Positions 1 through 9,218 of a DNA stretch of 64,000 nucleotides are shown here, piece after piece (the first letter of the stretch is position 1; each line of letters opens with the position of its first letter). The translations under genes and the position numbers were made by a program. The notes beneath the pieces were generated by a model. That model was given only the letters and a program-made list of their open reading frames with translations, searched no databases and had not been told where the DNA came from. Source of the DNA: Megamonas sp. UBA1799 (GTDB lineage Bacteria; Bacillota; Negativicutes; Selenomonadales; Selenomonadaceae); the NCBI GenBank assembly GCA_002319815.1, contig DCFR01000065.1:41229-105228 (forward strand). Reading direction: 5' to 3'.

Positions 1-2
1 TT

Positions 3-1739
3 CGCGGCGGACGGGATGTGTTCGGACAGCCGGCGGCCGATGAAGTTTTTGTGGCGGCGTTTAATCGTAGCCGTACACAGTCGGTCAAATTGGAACTGGA
101 CATAGGCGATCTTTCCTGCGGCACTTTTGTCGACGCTCTGTCTACCGGTTTGACGGCACAGCTTACGCCGCTCTGCGCCGATGCACATCGCGGCCGGTTG
201 AAGCTGGAGGTGCCCCCGCTGATGTCGGTTCTCTACCGGGAACAGGCGGAAACCCGCCGTTATGCACGAGAAGCCGGCGTCCTGCTGCATCCCACGTCGC
301 TGCCGTCAAAGTATGGCATTGGCGATTTAGGCAGGGAAGCTTATGCCTTCGTTGATTTTTTGGCGTCGGCGGGGCAGAAAATATGGCAGATTCTGCCGTT
401 GAATCCGGTGGGATATGGCTACTCGCCCTATCAGTCGCCGTCGGCTTTTGCCGGCAATCCGATGCTGATTTCTTTGGACCAGCTCATGGAGGCCGGCTGG
501 CTGTCGGCGCAGGATGTCAGGCTGCCTTTTGCTGATGAGGGTACGGCTGTGGATTTTGAGCGTGTCTGGACCTTTAAAGAAAAATGCCTGCGGCGGGCCT
601 GGCAGACGTTTCGTCAGCAGCCGTCGGATGATTATGCCGCTTTTTGCCGGGAGGAAGCTGATTGGCTGGACGATTATGCGCTGTTTGAGGCATCTAAGGC
701 AAATGCCGACGGCGCGGCCTGGATGGACTGGACGCCGGTGCTCAAGCGGAGGGAAAAACCTGTGCTGGCAGCGCAGCGCATACGCCTGGCGGCCGAAATC
801 AATTTTGTTAAGTTTCAGCAGTATATTTTTACCCGGCAATGGCAGCAGCTGCATCGTTACGCGCAGTCTCGGCATATCCGGATTATGGGCGATATGCCGT
901 TGTTCATTGCGCAGGACAGCGCCGATGTCTGGTCGCAGCAGGCGCTGTTTGAACTGGAAGGAAGCGGCCGCGCCGCCAGTGTGGCCGGAGTGCCACCGGA
1001 TTATTTCTGCCGCACCGGGCAGCTTTGGGGCAATCCGCAGTATCGCTGGTCGGCCATGGCAGCGGATCATTATGCCTGGTGGGTGCGCCGCTTCCGCAAG
1101 CTGTTTTCCCTGGTTGATATTGTGCGTATTGACCATTTTCGTGGGTTTGAATCGTATTGGGAGATTGACGGACATGCGCAGACGGCGGAAAACGGGCGTT
1201 GGGTGAAAGGGCCGGGGAAAGAGTTTTTTGATGCGATTGAAGCGGCGCTGGGGCGGCTGCCAATTGTCGCTGAAAATCTGGGGGTTATCACGGATGAAGT
1301 CGAGGACTTGCGCAGTGCATGCGGTTTTCCCGGGATGAAGGTATTGGAGTTCGAACTGGGATTGAACGCTAGGCGCAGGGTTGGCATGGCAGCGCCGGAA
1401 AACAGTATCGTTTATACCGGCACGCATGATAACAATACGGTGATTGGATGGTATACGGAAGACATTGACGCCGAGCAGGCGATTACCGTCGCTTCCTTGC
1501 TGGGGGCAGACCCGGATCGCCCGGCGGATGTCTGTTCCCGTCTGATCGAATATGCCTATGCATCCAGAGCGCGCATGGCGATCATTCCCCTGCAGGACGT
1601 TTTGGGCCTGACCGGCGAGAATCGGATGAATCTGCCGGGGACGGTGGGACGAAACTGGGGCTGGCGTCTGCGCCCGCGTGTTTTGACGTCCGATACCGCT
1701 GGCTGGCTGCGCGAGTTTTGTCAGAAATATCAACGCTGA
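3..1739 (+). CDS. malQ: GH13-GH77 fusion, 3' part: 4-alpha-glucanotransferase (amylomaltase) domain; cut by window start
   Basis: The frame is open to the left edge (base 3), so the gene starts outside the window. The first 85 or so codons resemble the C-terminal beta-sandwich of a GH13 alpha-amylase-type enzyme. A complete GH77 amylomaltase domain follows from about base 275, at the HPTSLPS motif. Expected catalytic residues are present: nucleophile Asp in RIDHFRG (bases 1131-1133), acid/base Glu in VAENLG (1272-1274) and Asp in GTHDNNT (1428-1430). GH77 enzymes transfer alpha-1,4-glucan segments between maltodextrins and release glucose. The GTG at base 18 is not a convincing start, because the coding match continues upstream of it. 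Function of the GH77 part is well supported; the nature of the missing N-terminal part is inferred from its tail only. Confidence 0.88.
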   Translation, partial: RGGRDVFGQPAADEVFVAAFNRSRTQSVKLELDIGDLSCGTFVDALSTGLTAQLTPLCADAHRGRLKLEVPPLMSVLYREQAETRRYAREAGVLLHPTSLPSKYGIGDLGREAYAFVDFLASAGQKIWQILPLNPVGYGYSPYQSPSAFAGNPMLISLDQLMEAGWLSAQDVRLPFADEGTAVDFERVWTFKEKCLRRAWQTFRQQPSDDYAAFCREEADWLDDYALFEASKANADGAAWMDWTPVLKRREKPVLAAQRIRLAAEINFVKFQQYIFTRQWQQLHRYAQSRHIRIMGDMPLFIAQDSADVWSQQALFELEGSGRAASVAGVPPDYFCRTGQLWGNPQYRWSAMAADHYAWWVRRFRKLFSLVDIVRIDHFRGFESYWEIDGHAQTAENGRWVKGPGKEFFDAIEAALGRLPIVAENLGVITDEVEDLRSACGFPGMKVLEFELGLNARRRVGMAAPENSIVYTGTHDNNTVIGWYTEDIDAEQAITVASLLGADPDRPADVCSRLIEYAYASRARMAIIPLQDVLGLTGENRMNLPGTVGRNWGWRLRPRVLTSDTAGWLREFCQKYQR

Positions 1740-1817
1740 CCGTTCAGCGCGCACTTCCATTTTTCAAAGAATTATGTTATTCTATACGTAATTGATGAAT
1801 TTTTAGGAGTGAGAGCA

Positions 1818-2573
1818 ATGGCAGTTGGCAATACCTATGTGGTTGAGAAAACCTGCCCGATTTGCGGTGAAACGACACGCGTGGTGAAAGTTCGTTCCCG
1901 GTTGATGGCTTTACAGACGGATAGCGATTTTTGTACGCATTATCAGGATTTTAATCCGTATTATTATACGATCTGGATCTGTGAAAAATGTGGTTATGCA
2001 GCCGATGAAAAGCGATTTTTGGCGGTCATGCCGGAAAAAAACCGCAAGAAAATTCAGGATTTCCTGAATGGACGCAAGATCGGCCTTTCTTTTGCCGAGG
2101 AACGCGGACTGCCGGAGGCGGTCGCATCTTTTAAACTGGCAATTTTTTATGAGGAACTGCTGGGGGCGTCACTGGGACACCGGGCGGGACTGTTTTTGGA
2201 GCTGGCCTGGATTTACCGGCTGGCCGACGATGAAGAGAAGGAACTGCCAATGCTGCGGAAAGCGGCCGAACTGTACGATCAGTCGTTGACGACAGAACGT
2301 TATCCGGTAGGCCAGCTTTCGGATACAATGGCGATTTATTTGGTGGGATCGATCTATTATCGTCTGGGGGACTATGAGACCGCGACGCAGTATCTGAGCC
2401 GTATTATCAGCGATAAGGATTCCAGAATTCAGGATCGCAAGCTTTATGAGCGGGCCCGGTATCTCTGGCAGGATGTGCGGGCGGCGCGTGAAGCGCAGCG
2501 TGATGCTGCCGAAGTACAGGCCGCCGGCGGCACGCCGGATGAAGCGGCGGAGAAAGCGAAACAGAACTCATGA
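1818..2573 (+). CDS. DUF2225 family protein with zinc-ribbon-like CxxC pairs
   Basis: The 251-residue product begins with a CPIC motif and has a second CEKC motif about 50 residues later, a likely zinc-binding knuckle. The C-terminal half is alpha-helical and TPR-like (KAAELYDQSLTTERYP, YRLGDYETATQYLSR). This pattern is typical of DUF2225 proteins, common in Firmicutes including Negativicutes and without an established function. I chose the ATG at 1818 because AGGAGT lies 7 bases upstream; a GTG nine bases earlier lacks this spacing. The stop overlaps the next gene by four bases (ATGA), so the two are probably co-translated. Confidence 0.75.
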   Translation: MAVGNTYVVEKTCPICGETTRVVKVRSRLMALQTDSDFCTHYQDFNPYYYTIWICEKCGYAADEKRFLAVMPEKNRKKIQDFLNGRKIGLSFAEERGLPEAVASFKLAIFYEELLGASLGHRAGLFLELAWIYRLADDEEKELPMLRKAAELYDQSLTTERYPVGQLSDTMAIYLVGSIYYRLGDYETATQYLSRIISDKDSRIQDRKLYERARYLWQDVRAAREAQRDAAEVQAAGGTPDEAAEKAKQNS

Positions 2574-3247
2574 TGATGGATATGCCGTCCGCCCTTATGG
2601 CCCCCTGTACAGCAGTGAACTGGGGATCGGTAGCGGCGGCTACGGAAGAATACAGCAGTTTTATTGCTATTGTCCGCCAGACCTGGAGCGCTGAGTCGCT
2701 GCAGGATATACTGGCCGGTCATGTTGCAGTGCCGGATGAAGAAATCAACCGGGCGTTGGCCGAGCAGCTGGCCGACAGCGATCAGGTGAAGGCGCTGTCG
2801 ATTACTTCGCATGAGAACGGCCGGCTGGATATCCATGCCGACACGGCGAAGATCGGCCGCATTGAGCTTTCCGGTACGATGGATGCGTTTGTTCATGACG
2901 GCGACCATTCGTATATGACTTATACAATCAAGGAACGGGCGCTGAAAGACCACGGCCTGCTGTCGTGGTTCTTTTCACGTATATCATTGTCTATGGCGGA
3001 GAAGCTGACCGGACGTATCGAGCTGGCGGAGGATCTGCCTACGAAAATTCATGGAAATACGATAACCGTTGATTTTAGCGAACGACTGCGCAATTCTCGC
3101 TTGGCGCAGGCTTCTTATGATGGGTTTAATCTGCTGGACGCGCTGGTCATTTCCCGGGCGACGCCGCATGACGGCTATGTGGAGCTGGATACGGAGCTGC
3201 GGGTGCCGGATGCATTGAAAACTTTGCTGAAGAATATTTTGCAGTAG
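2570..3247 (+). CDS. Uncharacterised 225-residue protein, coupled to the DUF2225 gene
   Basis: I do not recognise this family. The product has no obvious signal peptide or long hydrophobic segment. It is mixed alpha/beta with acidic stretches (GRLDIHADTAKIGRIELSGTMDAF, KLTGRIELAEDLPTKIHG) and ends in a likely amphipathic helix. Its start overlaps the DUF2225 stop by four bases, and a secreted DUF4127 gene follows 15 bases after its stop, so the three are likely one transcript. Codon use matches the neighbours, which supports a real gene. A start at one of the next Met codons (residues 2, 3 or 5) is possible. Confidence 0.6.
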   Translation: MMMDMPSALMAPCTAVNWGSVAAATEEYSSFIAIVRQTWSAESLQDILAGHVAVPDEEINRALAEQLADSDQVKALSITSHENGRLDIHADTAKIGRIELSGTMDAFVHDGDHSYMTYTIKERALKDHGLLSWFFSRISLSMAEKLTGRIELAEDLPTKIHGNTITVDFSERLRNSRLAQASYDGFNLLDALVISRATPHDGYVELDTELRVPDALKTLLKNILQ

Positions 3248-3262
3248 GATGGTGGGTCGAAG

Positions 3263-4894
3263 ATGAAACAAAAGCTTTTTGCCTTGCTGCTGGGAGTGTG
3301 TCTTTTCCTGACGGCTTTGCCGGTCAGCGCCAAGGCGCCGGCGCCGGTAAAAAACCGGCTGCTTTTTGTGCCGCATGATAACCGGCCAATTTCGGACGAG
3401 CAGACGGCAGATACTATTCGGAAAATGGGATGGGATATTCTGGTACCGCCGGATGAAATGTTGGGCAGCCGTGAGCAGCCGGGGAATCCGGAAGAAATCT
3501 GGCAGTGGGTCGAACAAAATGCCCCGACGGCAGAAGCGGCGGTGGTTTCTTCGGATTCACTGCTTTATGGCAGTCTGGTCGGTTCACGTAAACATACGTA
3601 TACCCAAGAACAGATTGACAGCCGGGTCGCCCGGTTTGATGCGTTTAAGAAGGCCAATCCAAAACTGAAACTGTATGTCTTTGGCTCAATTATGCGTACG
3701 CCGCGTTCCGGCGATGCCTCCGGCCTTATGGAACCGGGATACTATCAAAGTTATGGCAGTGATATTTTTCGCTATACCGCGCTGACGGATAAGCAGGAGA
3801 CGGAAGGCTTGACGCGGCGGGAGCAGAAAGAATATGATTTTCTGGCGCGGCTGATTCCCAAGGCGGCGCTCGCCGACTGGCTCAATCGCCGCAATAAGAA
3901 CTTTGCCGCTAGTAAGGAATTGATTCAGTTCACGCGGCAGGGCGATTTCAATTATCTGGTTTTGGGTCGGGATGATAATGCGCCGTATTCCCAGACGCAT
4001 ATGGAAAGCCGTCATTTGGCTGCAGCCGGGGTTGATTTGGGGATTTCGCGCTTTCAGACGATTGCCGGAATTGATGAAGTCGGTTTGCTCATGTTGACGC
4101 GGGCGGTGAACGATCTGACGCGGACAGTGCCGTTTGTCTATGTCCGCTATAACTGGGGACGAGGCGCCAATACGATTCCGTCTTATTCGGATGAGCCGAT
4201 TTCCGCTTCCATTCATGACCATATTATCGCTGCCGGCGGCATGCAGGTTTCGGGGCCGCAGAAGGCGGATCTGGTACTGCTGGTGAATACAAATCCGAAT
4301 GGCAAGACTTATGAAGGCAATGATCGCCGCAATGACGGCACGCCCCGGGAGGGAACGAAGTATTTTGCTGATATTGTGAGCGAGAGTGTTGCGGCCGGCT
4401 ATCCGACTGGTATTGGCGATATTGCTTTTGCCAATGGCGCCGATAACGCGCTGATGGAAATGTTGAAAAACCGCGGGCTGCTTTTCAAGCTGCGCGCCTA
4501 TGCAGGCTGGAATACGGCGACGAATAGCACGGGCTTTGTGCTGGGGCAGGGAATGCTGGCGATGAAAATGACGGACGATGCCCAGGACCAACTGCTCTTG
4601 ACGCGCTATCTGGATGATTGGGCCTATCAGGCGAATATCCGGCCCATCATCGGGCGGCAGCTTGGCTGGCTGCGCGGCACGGGTGCGTATGCGAGTCTGG
4701 ATACCAAACTTCCTGCTGTTGAAGCGCGGGCGACGCGCATGATGCGGCGTTTTGCCGATGATAATCTGCCGCCATTCAATGAACTGCAGTATCTGGAAGT
4801 TACTTTTCCTTGGAACCGCATGTTTGAAGCAAAATATGATTTTACGCCGCCGTTTGATTTTGAGACCTATAAAGCCGAGCATCCGGCTGCATAA
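3263..4894 (+). CDS. DUF4127 family protein, secreted or envelope-anchored
   Basis: The 543-residue product has a clear signal peptide (MKQK, a hydrophobic core, then ALPVSAKA with a likely cleavage after Ala). The mature part opens with LLFVPHDNRPISDEQTADT and later has VVSSDSLLYGSLVGSRKH and LGRDDNAPYSQTHMESRHL, which I associate with DUF4127. The biochemical role of this family is unknown to me. It is the last gene of the group that starts with DUF2225 and is followed by a strong bidirectional terminator. Confidence 0.8.
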   Translation: MKQKLFALLLGVCLFLTALPVSAKAPAPVKNRLLFVPHDNRPISDEQTADTIRKMGWDILVPPDEMLGSREQPGNPEEIWQWVEQNAPTAEAAVVSSDSLLYGSLVGSRKHTYTQEQIDSRVARFDAFKKANPKLKLYVFGSIMRTPRSGDASGLMEPGYYQSYGSDIFRYTALTDKQETEGLTRREQKEYDFLARLIPKAALADWLNRRNKNFAASKELIQFTRQGDFNYLVLGRDDNAPYSQTHMESRHLAAAGVDLGISRFQTIAGIDEVGLLMLTRAVNDLTRTVPFVYVRYNWGRGANTIPSYSDEPISASIHDHIIAAGGMQVSGPQKADLVLLVNTNPNGKTYEGNDRRNDGTPREGTKYFADIVSESVAAGYPTGIGDIAFANGADNALMEMLKNRGLLFKLRAYAGWNTATNSTGFVLGQGMLAMKMTDDAQDQLLLTRYLDDWAYQANIRPIIGRQLGWLRGTGAYASLDTKLPAVEARATRMMRRFADDNLPPFNELQYLEVTFPWNRMFEAKYDFTPPFDFETYKAEHPAA

Positions 4895-4932
4895 AGATGA
4901 CCCCGGCAGGGTTGCCCGCCGGGGCCGGATAT

Positions 4933-4972
4933 AAAAAAGAACCGTCGCTATGGAGGCTGACGGTTCTTTTTG
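4933..4972. terminator. Bidirectional intrinsic terminator between DUF4127 gene and deoR-type gene
   Basis: The stem AAAAAGAACCGTC / GACGGTTCTTTTT has a 12-base loop. An A-tract on one side and a T-tract on the other let it serve both convergent genes. Confidence 0.9.
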
Positions 4973-4979
4973 TATGTAG

Positions 4980-5750
4980 TTATTTTTCTTCGGCCGTCGA
5001 AATTGTATACACATGGGTGTCTTTTGAATGCATGATCTGCGCGGCATCGGCCGGGATGCCGTCATCGGTGAAGACCGAATCCACGGCAGACAGAGGAAAC
5101 AGCGAAACAACGCCTGTCTGGGTGAATTTCACCGATTCGGTGAGGATGATGGCGTGCTTGGCATTTTCGGCCATCGTGCGGATCGCTTCCGCCCGCATAA
5201 GATTATTGCTCATAAAACCGTTTTGGTTGAAGCCGTCGATGCCGACAAAAAGCTTGTCAACATAAAAGTCGCTGACGCATTTTTTGATCATCGGACCGAC
5301 CATGACCTGTGATTCGTTCTGGTATTCCCCACCCAGCAAAATAATATGCGCTCCCGGTGCCTTACGGACAAAAGCAGCGATAAAAGCCGAGTTGGTAATG
5401 ATAGTGACATCGCGCCGGTTCATGGTCAGTTCCTCCGCCAGCAAAGTGCAGCAGGAACCGGATTCAATCATGATTGTTTCACCGTTATGTACCGTGGCGG
5501 CAGCCCGCATGGCGATTTTGTGTTTGATTTCATAATTGAACGACAAGTGATTGGCAATATCATCGCTCTGGGCCATAGCTGCATAGCCGTGTTCGCGCCG
5601 CAGCAGGCCCATGTGCTCAAGGGTACTCAGGTCTTTTCGGATGGTCACTTCGGATACATCGAGTACCTGCGCCAGATCGGTAACGGCGACGCGTTTTTTG
5701 TTGTTAACGATATTCAGGAGCTTTGTATGGCGGATATGCAATACCATCAT
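4980..5750 (-). CDS. DeoR/GlpR-family transcriptional regulator
   Basis: The 256-residue product has the DeoR-type N-terminal winged helix (RHTKLLNIVNNKKRVAVTDLAQVLDVSEVTIRKDLSTLE) and a C-terminal sugar-phosphate-sensing domain with VGPMIKK, DKLFVGIDGF and the usual GFMSNNLMRAEAIRTM stretch. Such proteins repress sugar or polyol genes and are released by a phosphorylated sugar. No sugar operon adjoins it, so the target cannot be read from context. The exact Met is uncertain (5750 or 5747), because the AGAGG ribosome site sits very close. An inverted repeat in its 5' UTR suggests autoregulation. Confidence 0.88.
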   Translation of the reverse strand: MMVLHIRHTKLLNIVNNKKRVAVTDLAQVLDVSEVTIRKDLSTLEHMGLLRREHGYAAMAQSDDIANHLSFNYEIKHKIAMRAAATVHNGETIMIESGSCCTLLAEELTMNRRDVTIITNSAFIAAFVRKAPGAHIILLGGEYQNESQVMVGPMIKKCVSDFYVDKLFVGIDGFNQNGFMSNNLMRAEAIRTMAENAKHAIILTESVKFTQTGVVSLFPLSAVDSVFTDDGIPADAAQIMHSKDTHVYTISTAEEK

Positions 5751-5772
5751 CCTCTGTCTGTATAAATTTTGT

Positions 5773-5785
5773 GTCCGGAACGGAC
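5773..5785. promoter_or_regulatory. Inverted repeat GTCCGGAACGGAC, candidate operator of the DeoR-type gene
   Basis: Five-base arms GTCCG/CGGAC flank GAA. The repeat lies between a minus-strand -10 box (TATAAT, 5804-5799) and the regulator start. Its position fits self-repression; binding is inferred. Confidence 0.4.
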
Positions 5786-5860
5786 TATTACTAAAGGCAT
5801 TATAGCATAATTGCTGTGAATATGAAAGAAAATATTTTCAAATGAAAAAGAAAAGACAGA

Positions 5861-5890
5861 AAAAAAGGACGCTGCCTGATGACAGCGCCC
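5861..5890 (-). terminator. Intrinsic terminator of serC
   Basis: On the minus strand the stem GGGCGCTG / CAGCGTCC is followed by a run of T residues just after the serC stop. Confidence 0.85.
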
Positions 5891-5905
5891 GCAAAATGAT
5901 AGAAC

Positions 5906-6997
5906 TCAGGCATTGGCCTGCCGGAAATTTTCCATAAAAGCTGCCAGTCGTTCGCAGCCTTCATACGGCATGGCATTGTAAATCGAGGCTCGCATACCGC
6001 CGACAGAGCGGTGGCCTTTGACACCGCAAAGCTGCTGCGTTTTTGCTTCTTCAACAAATTGCTTTTCCAAAGCCTCGGTTGGCAGCCGGAAAGTGACATT
6101 CATCAGGGAGCGGCTGTCCTTGTCGGCATGACCGCGATAGAAACCATCGGAATTGTCAATGGTATCGTAAATCAGTTTGGCTTTTTTGGCATTCCGTTCG
6201 CCGATGACAGTCAAACCACCCTGCTTTTTCAGCCAAGCGGCAGTTTTACCGACCATGTAGATGCAAAACGCCGGCGGTGTATTGTAGAGCGAATTCTTTT
6301 CTGCATGCGTGTCGTAACGCAGCATAGTCGGAATCGTTTTCGGGCTGTTGCTCAGAAATTCCTTGCGGGCGACGACAACGACGACGCCTGCCGGACCAAG
6401 ATTTTTCTGTGCGCCGGCGTAAATGAAACTAAACTTTTTAAAATCGATCGGGCGGGAAAGCATGTCGGATGACATATCGGCGATGAGCGGAACGCTGCCG
6501 GTTTCCGGTATATAGTGATATTCTGTGCCGTAAATGGTGTTGTTGTAGCAGACATGCAGATAGGCGGCGTCATCGCTGAGCTGGATCTCCTCCTGCGTCG
6601 GAATGTGACGAAAATCCCGGTCCTTGCTGCTGGCGGCCACATGACCGATCTCGAGAAGTTCGGCTTCCTGATAAGCCTTGGTGGCAAAGCTGCCGGAAAG
6701 CACATAGTTGCCGGTTTTGCCGCTGCCGGCAAAATTCATCGGAATCATGGCGAACTGCGTGCTGGCACCGCCCTGCAGGAATAAGACATCATAGTCGTCT
6801 CCCAGTCCCATCAGATCCTTGATGTCGGTTTTTGCCTGATTGAGCATAGCTTCAAATTCTTTGGCCCGATGGCTGATTTCAATAATGGATTCGCCGGATC
6901 CCTGAAAATTGAGAAATTCAGCCTGTGCTTCTTTCAGTACTTCCAAAGGCTGGAGCGCCGGACCGGGATTAAAGTTGTATACACGATTTGCTTCCAC
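5906..6997 (-). CDS. serC: Phosphoserine aminotransferase
   Basis: SerC converts 3-phosphohydroxypyruvate to phosphoserine with glutamate as amino donor, the second step of serine synthesis. The 363-residue product starts VEANRVYNFNPGPALQP, the typical SerC opening, and contains FLQGGASTQFAMIPMN and the PLP-lysine region SFIYAGAQKNLGPAG. I chose the GTG at 6997 because GAGGAGGT lies 7 bases upstream and the length then equals the family norm; the frame runs open further upstream but shows no SerC similarity there. The gene is divergent from serA, which makes its substrate. No T-box is visible on the serC side. Confidence 0.96.
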   Translation of the reverse strand: MEANRVYNFNPGPALQPLEVLKEAQAEFLNFQGSGESIIEISHRAKEFEAMLNQAKTDIKDLMGLGDDYDVLFLQGGASTQFAMIPMNFAGSGKTGNYVLSGSFATKAYQEAELLEIGHVAASSKDRDFRHIPTQEEIQLSDDAAYLHVCYNNTIYGTEYHYIPETGSVPLIADMSSDMLSRPIDFKKFSFIYAGAQKNLGPAGVVVVVARKEFLSNSPKTIPTMLRYDTHAEKNSLYNTPPAFCIYMVGKTAAWLKKQGGLTVIGERNAKKAKLIYDTIDNSDGFYRGHADKDSRSLMNVTFRLPTEALEKQFVEEAKTQQLCGVKGHRSVGGMRASIYNAMPYEGCERLAAFMENFRQANA

Positions 6998-7127
6998 GAT
7001 AAATACCTCCTCAAAAGTTTGACAACAGGCATTTGCCTGCGGATGTTTTGTAATTGTGTTATATTCTAACGCCGAAAATCGGAAAACGTCAAGGGAAAAA
7101 TAAAAAATGTTTTTTTTAGAAATACAC

Positions 7128-7156
7128 TTGACGTGTATCAACGGATAAATTATAAT
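7128..7156 (+). promoter_or_regulatory. Promoter of the serA T-box transcript
   Basis: TTGACG (7128-7133) and TATAAT (7151-7156) are separated by exactly 17 bases, directly upstream of the T-box leader. Confidence 0.85.
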
Positions 7157-7162
7157 TGCAAT

Positions 7163-7394
7163 ATGCACAAGAAATAGCAAACGCGATGCAGAGGATACGT
7201 GTACCAGACTTCATGCAGAGAGCCGGCGGCAGGTGCGAGTCGGCAGGAGAAGGTATTCGTTCCACCTTGAAGCGGCCGGCGAGAAGCCGGACGGGAGATG
7301 CCCGATACAGCAAAAGAGTCGGTGCGCAAGCATCACTTGGGTGGTACCGCGGAGATATGAGCTTCGCCCCAATTATGGGGCGGAGCTTTTGTGT
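7163..7394 (+). ncRNA. T-box leader of serA, probably sensing uncharged tRNA-Ser
   Basis: The leader carries the T-box sequence GGGTGGTACCGCGG (about 7339-7352), which competes with a terminator whose arms are 7359-7370 and 7377-7388, followed by TTTT. Stem I is visible around 7180-7270 with the GCAGAGAGCC stretch and a GGTGCGAG-type distal loop. The codon at the specifier position, just before the closing strand of stem I and followed by A, reads TCC (7261-7263), a serine codon. This agrees with the downstream gene. Low charged tRNA-Ser should favour the antiterminator and raise serA expression. Confidence 0.92.
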
Positions 7395-7446
7395 TTTGTG
7401 CAGAAATATTGTCAACGAGGATAAATTTTATAAAGGAGCGAGACAT

Positions 7447-9033
7447 ATGAAAGTATTAGCAGCAGACGGAGTTTCTAAAAAGGGTATTGAATTGTTGCAG
7501 CAGGCTGGCTTTGAGGTCGTTATTAAGGATAAGCTGCCGGCGGAAGAACTGCTGGCGACGATTCCGGAGTATGACGCGCTGATTGTGCGGTCGGCTTCCA
7601 AGGTAACCGCAGAAGTAATCGGCGCGGCAAAAAAACTCAAGATCATCGGCCGGGCCGGCGTCGGCGTGGATAATATAGATGTTCCGGCGGCCACGGCCCG
7701 CGGTATTATAGTGATTAACTCTCCCGGCGGCAATACGATTGCAGCTACGGAGCATACCATGGGCATGATGCTGGCGATGGCCCGTCATATTCCGGCGGCC
7801 AACGAAACGACGCAAAAGGGCGAATGGAATCGCAAGCAGTATGTCGGCGTGGAACTGCGCGGCAAGACGCTGGGCATCGTCGGCCTGGGACGCATCGGCA
7901 GCGGCATTGCCAAGCGGGCGGCAGCATTTGAGATGAATGTCATTGGCTATGATCCGTATGTGAATGAGGAACGGGCGGCGGCGATGGGCATCAAGCTGGT
8001 TGATATCAACGGCATTGTGGCGCAGTCGGATTTCATCACGGTGCATATGCCGCTGAACAACGAAACGAAGAATATGTTTAATAAAGAAAACATGGCCAAA
8101 ATGAAGAAAGGCGTTCGCCTGGTGAACTGCGCTCGCGGCGGCATCATCAATGAACAGGATCTGGCCGATGCGGTCAAAGCCGGTATTGTAGCCGGAGCGG
8201 CCATCGATGTGTTTACGAGCGAGCCGCTGCCGAAAGATCATCCGCTGATCGGCGTTCCGGGTATCGTGCTGACACCGCATCTGGGGGCTTCGACGGTGGA
8301 AGCGCAGATCGGTGTATCCATTGATGTGGCCGCTGGTATCTGCGCGGCGCTGAAGGGCGAGCCGGTCATGACGGCCGTCAATATGGCGCCGGTATCGGCG
8401 CAGGTCATGAGCGTTATCAAACCGTATTTCGATTTGGCGGAACGTCTTGGCTGCATGGCCTGTGCGCTGGCTGACGGCGCCATCAAGGCATTGGAAGTCG
8501 AATATACGGGTGAGATTACGGATGTTAATACAAAACTTTTGACGACGGCAGTCATTAAGGGTATGCTCAACCCGGTTCTCGAAAGCAATGTCAATTATGT
8601 CAATGCGCCGGGCATTGCGCGGAACCGCAATATTGCCGTGCGTGAAGTTAAGAATAAGGAGACGGCTAACTTTGCTAATCTCATCACGGTGAAAGCAAAG
8701 ACCGATAAAAAAGAGATCAAGATCCAGGGCACTTTATTTGGTACGGAAGGGCGCATTGTTACGATTGACGGCTACCGGGTGGATGTTGATCCGCATAAGC
8801 GCATTCTGATCTGCCCGCATATCAATCGGCCGGGAGTCATCGGCAAAGTTGGTTCTCTGATGGGCACAGCCAACATCAATATTTCCGGCATGCAGGTCGG
8901 CCAGACGGAGATTGCGGGAACCAATATCATGGTATTGACGGTTGACAACGATATTCCAGCGGCGGTCATCCGTCAGGTGACGGAGATTGATGGGATCTTT
9001 GGTGCTAAACTGATCAATTTTGATGTTTTATAA
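7447..9033 (+). CDS. serA: D-3-phosphoglycerate dehydrogenase, long form with ASB and ACT domains
   Basis: SerA oxidises 3-phosphoglycerate with NAD+, the first step of serine synthesis. The 528-residue product has the D-2-hydroxyacid dehydrogenase catalytic and Rossmann domains (VGLGRIGSGIAKR; NCARGGIINEQDL; Glu and His in the usual SEPLPKDHPL and TPHLGAS motifs). An allosteric substrate-binding domain follows, then a C-terminal ACT domain (INRPGVIGKVGSLMGTANINI). ATG 7447 follows AAAGGAG. The longer open frame upstream covers the T-box and is not coding. Expression is probably controlled by serine availability through the T-box. Confidence 0.97.
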   Translation: MKVLAADGVSKKGIELLQQAGFEVVIKDKLPAEELLATIPEYDALIVRSASKVTAEVIGAAKKLKIIGRAGVGVDNIDVPAATARGIIVINSPGGNTIAATEHTMGMMLAMARHIPAANETTQKGEWNRKQYVGVELRGKTLGIVGLGRIGSGIAKRAAAFEMNVIGYDPYVNEERAAAMGIKLVDINGIVAQSDFITVHMPLNNETKNMFNKENMAKMKKGVRLVNCARGGIINEQDLADAVKAGIVAGAAIDVFTSEPLPKDHPLIGVPGIVLTPHLGASTVEAQIGVSIDVAAGICAALKGEPVMTAVNMAPVSAQVMSVIKPYFDLAERLGCMACALADGAIKALEVEYTGEITDVNTKLLTTAVIKGMLNPVLESNVNYVNAPGIARNRNIAVREVKNKETANFANLITVKAKTDKKEIKIQGTLFGTEGRIVTIDGYRVDVDPHKRILICPHINRPGVIGKVGSLMGTANINISGMQVGQTEIAGTNIMVLTVDNDIPAAVIRQVTEIDGIFGAKLINFDVL

Positions 9034-9070
9034 AAAGCTTTCCTATATAATATAAGGCAAAATTTTATTG

Positions 9071-9112
9071 AGAAGCAAAGCAGTTTTCTTTTTGGCTGCT
9101 TTGCTTCTTTTG
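9071..9112 (+). terminator. Intrinsic terminator of serA
   Basis: Thirteen-base arms (9071-9083 and 9096-9108) with a T-rich tail. Confidence 0.9.
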
Positions 9113-9218
9113 TATGGCGGGACGGGAGACCCATCTATTCTCCTATTGTGTTTTTTGAGAGAAGGCCTTACGATAAAAAGTATATAAATGTTATTCTAGG
9201 TCAAAAGGGGGGCTCTCA

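Noticed and set aside
327..1760. Minus-strand open frame of 477 codons opposite malQ
   Set aside because: Shadow frame caused by codon bias of the plus-strand gene; no recognisable motif or ribosome site.
3686..5110. Minus-strand open frame of 474 codons opposite the DUF4127 gene
   Set aside because: Runs through the bidirectional terminator and overlaps the deoR-type gene; no protein features.
7156..7446. Upstream extension of serA and small frames across the leader
   Set aside because: This sequence forms the T-box and its terminator; SerA similarity starts at 7447.
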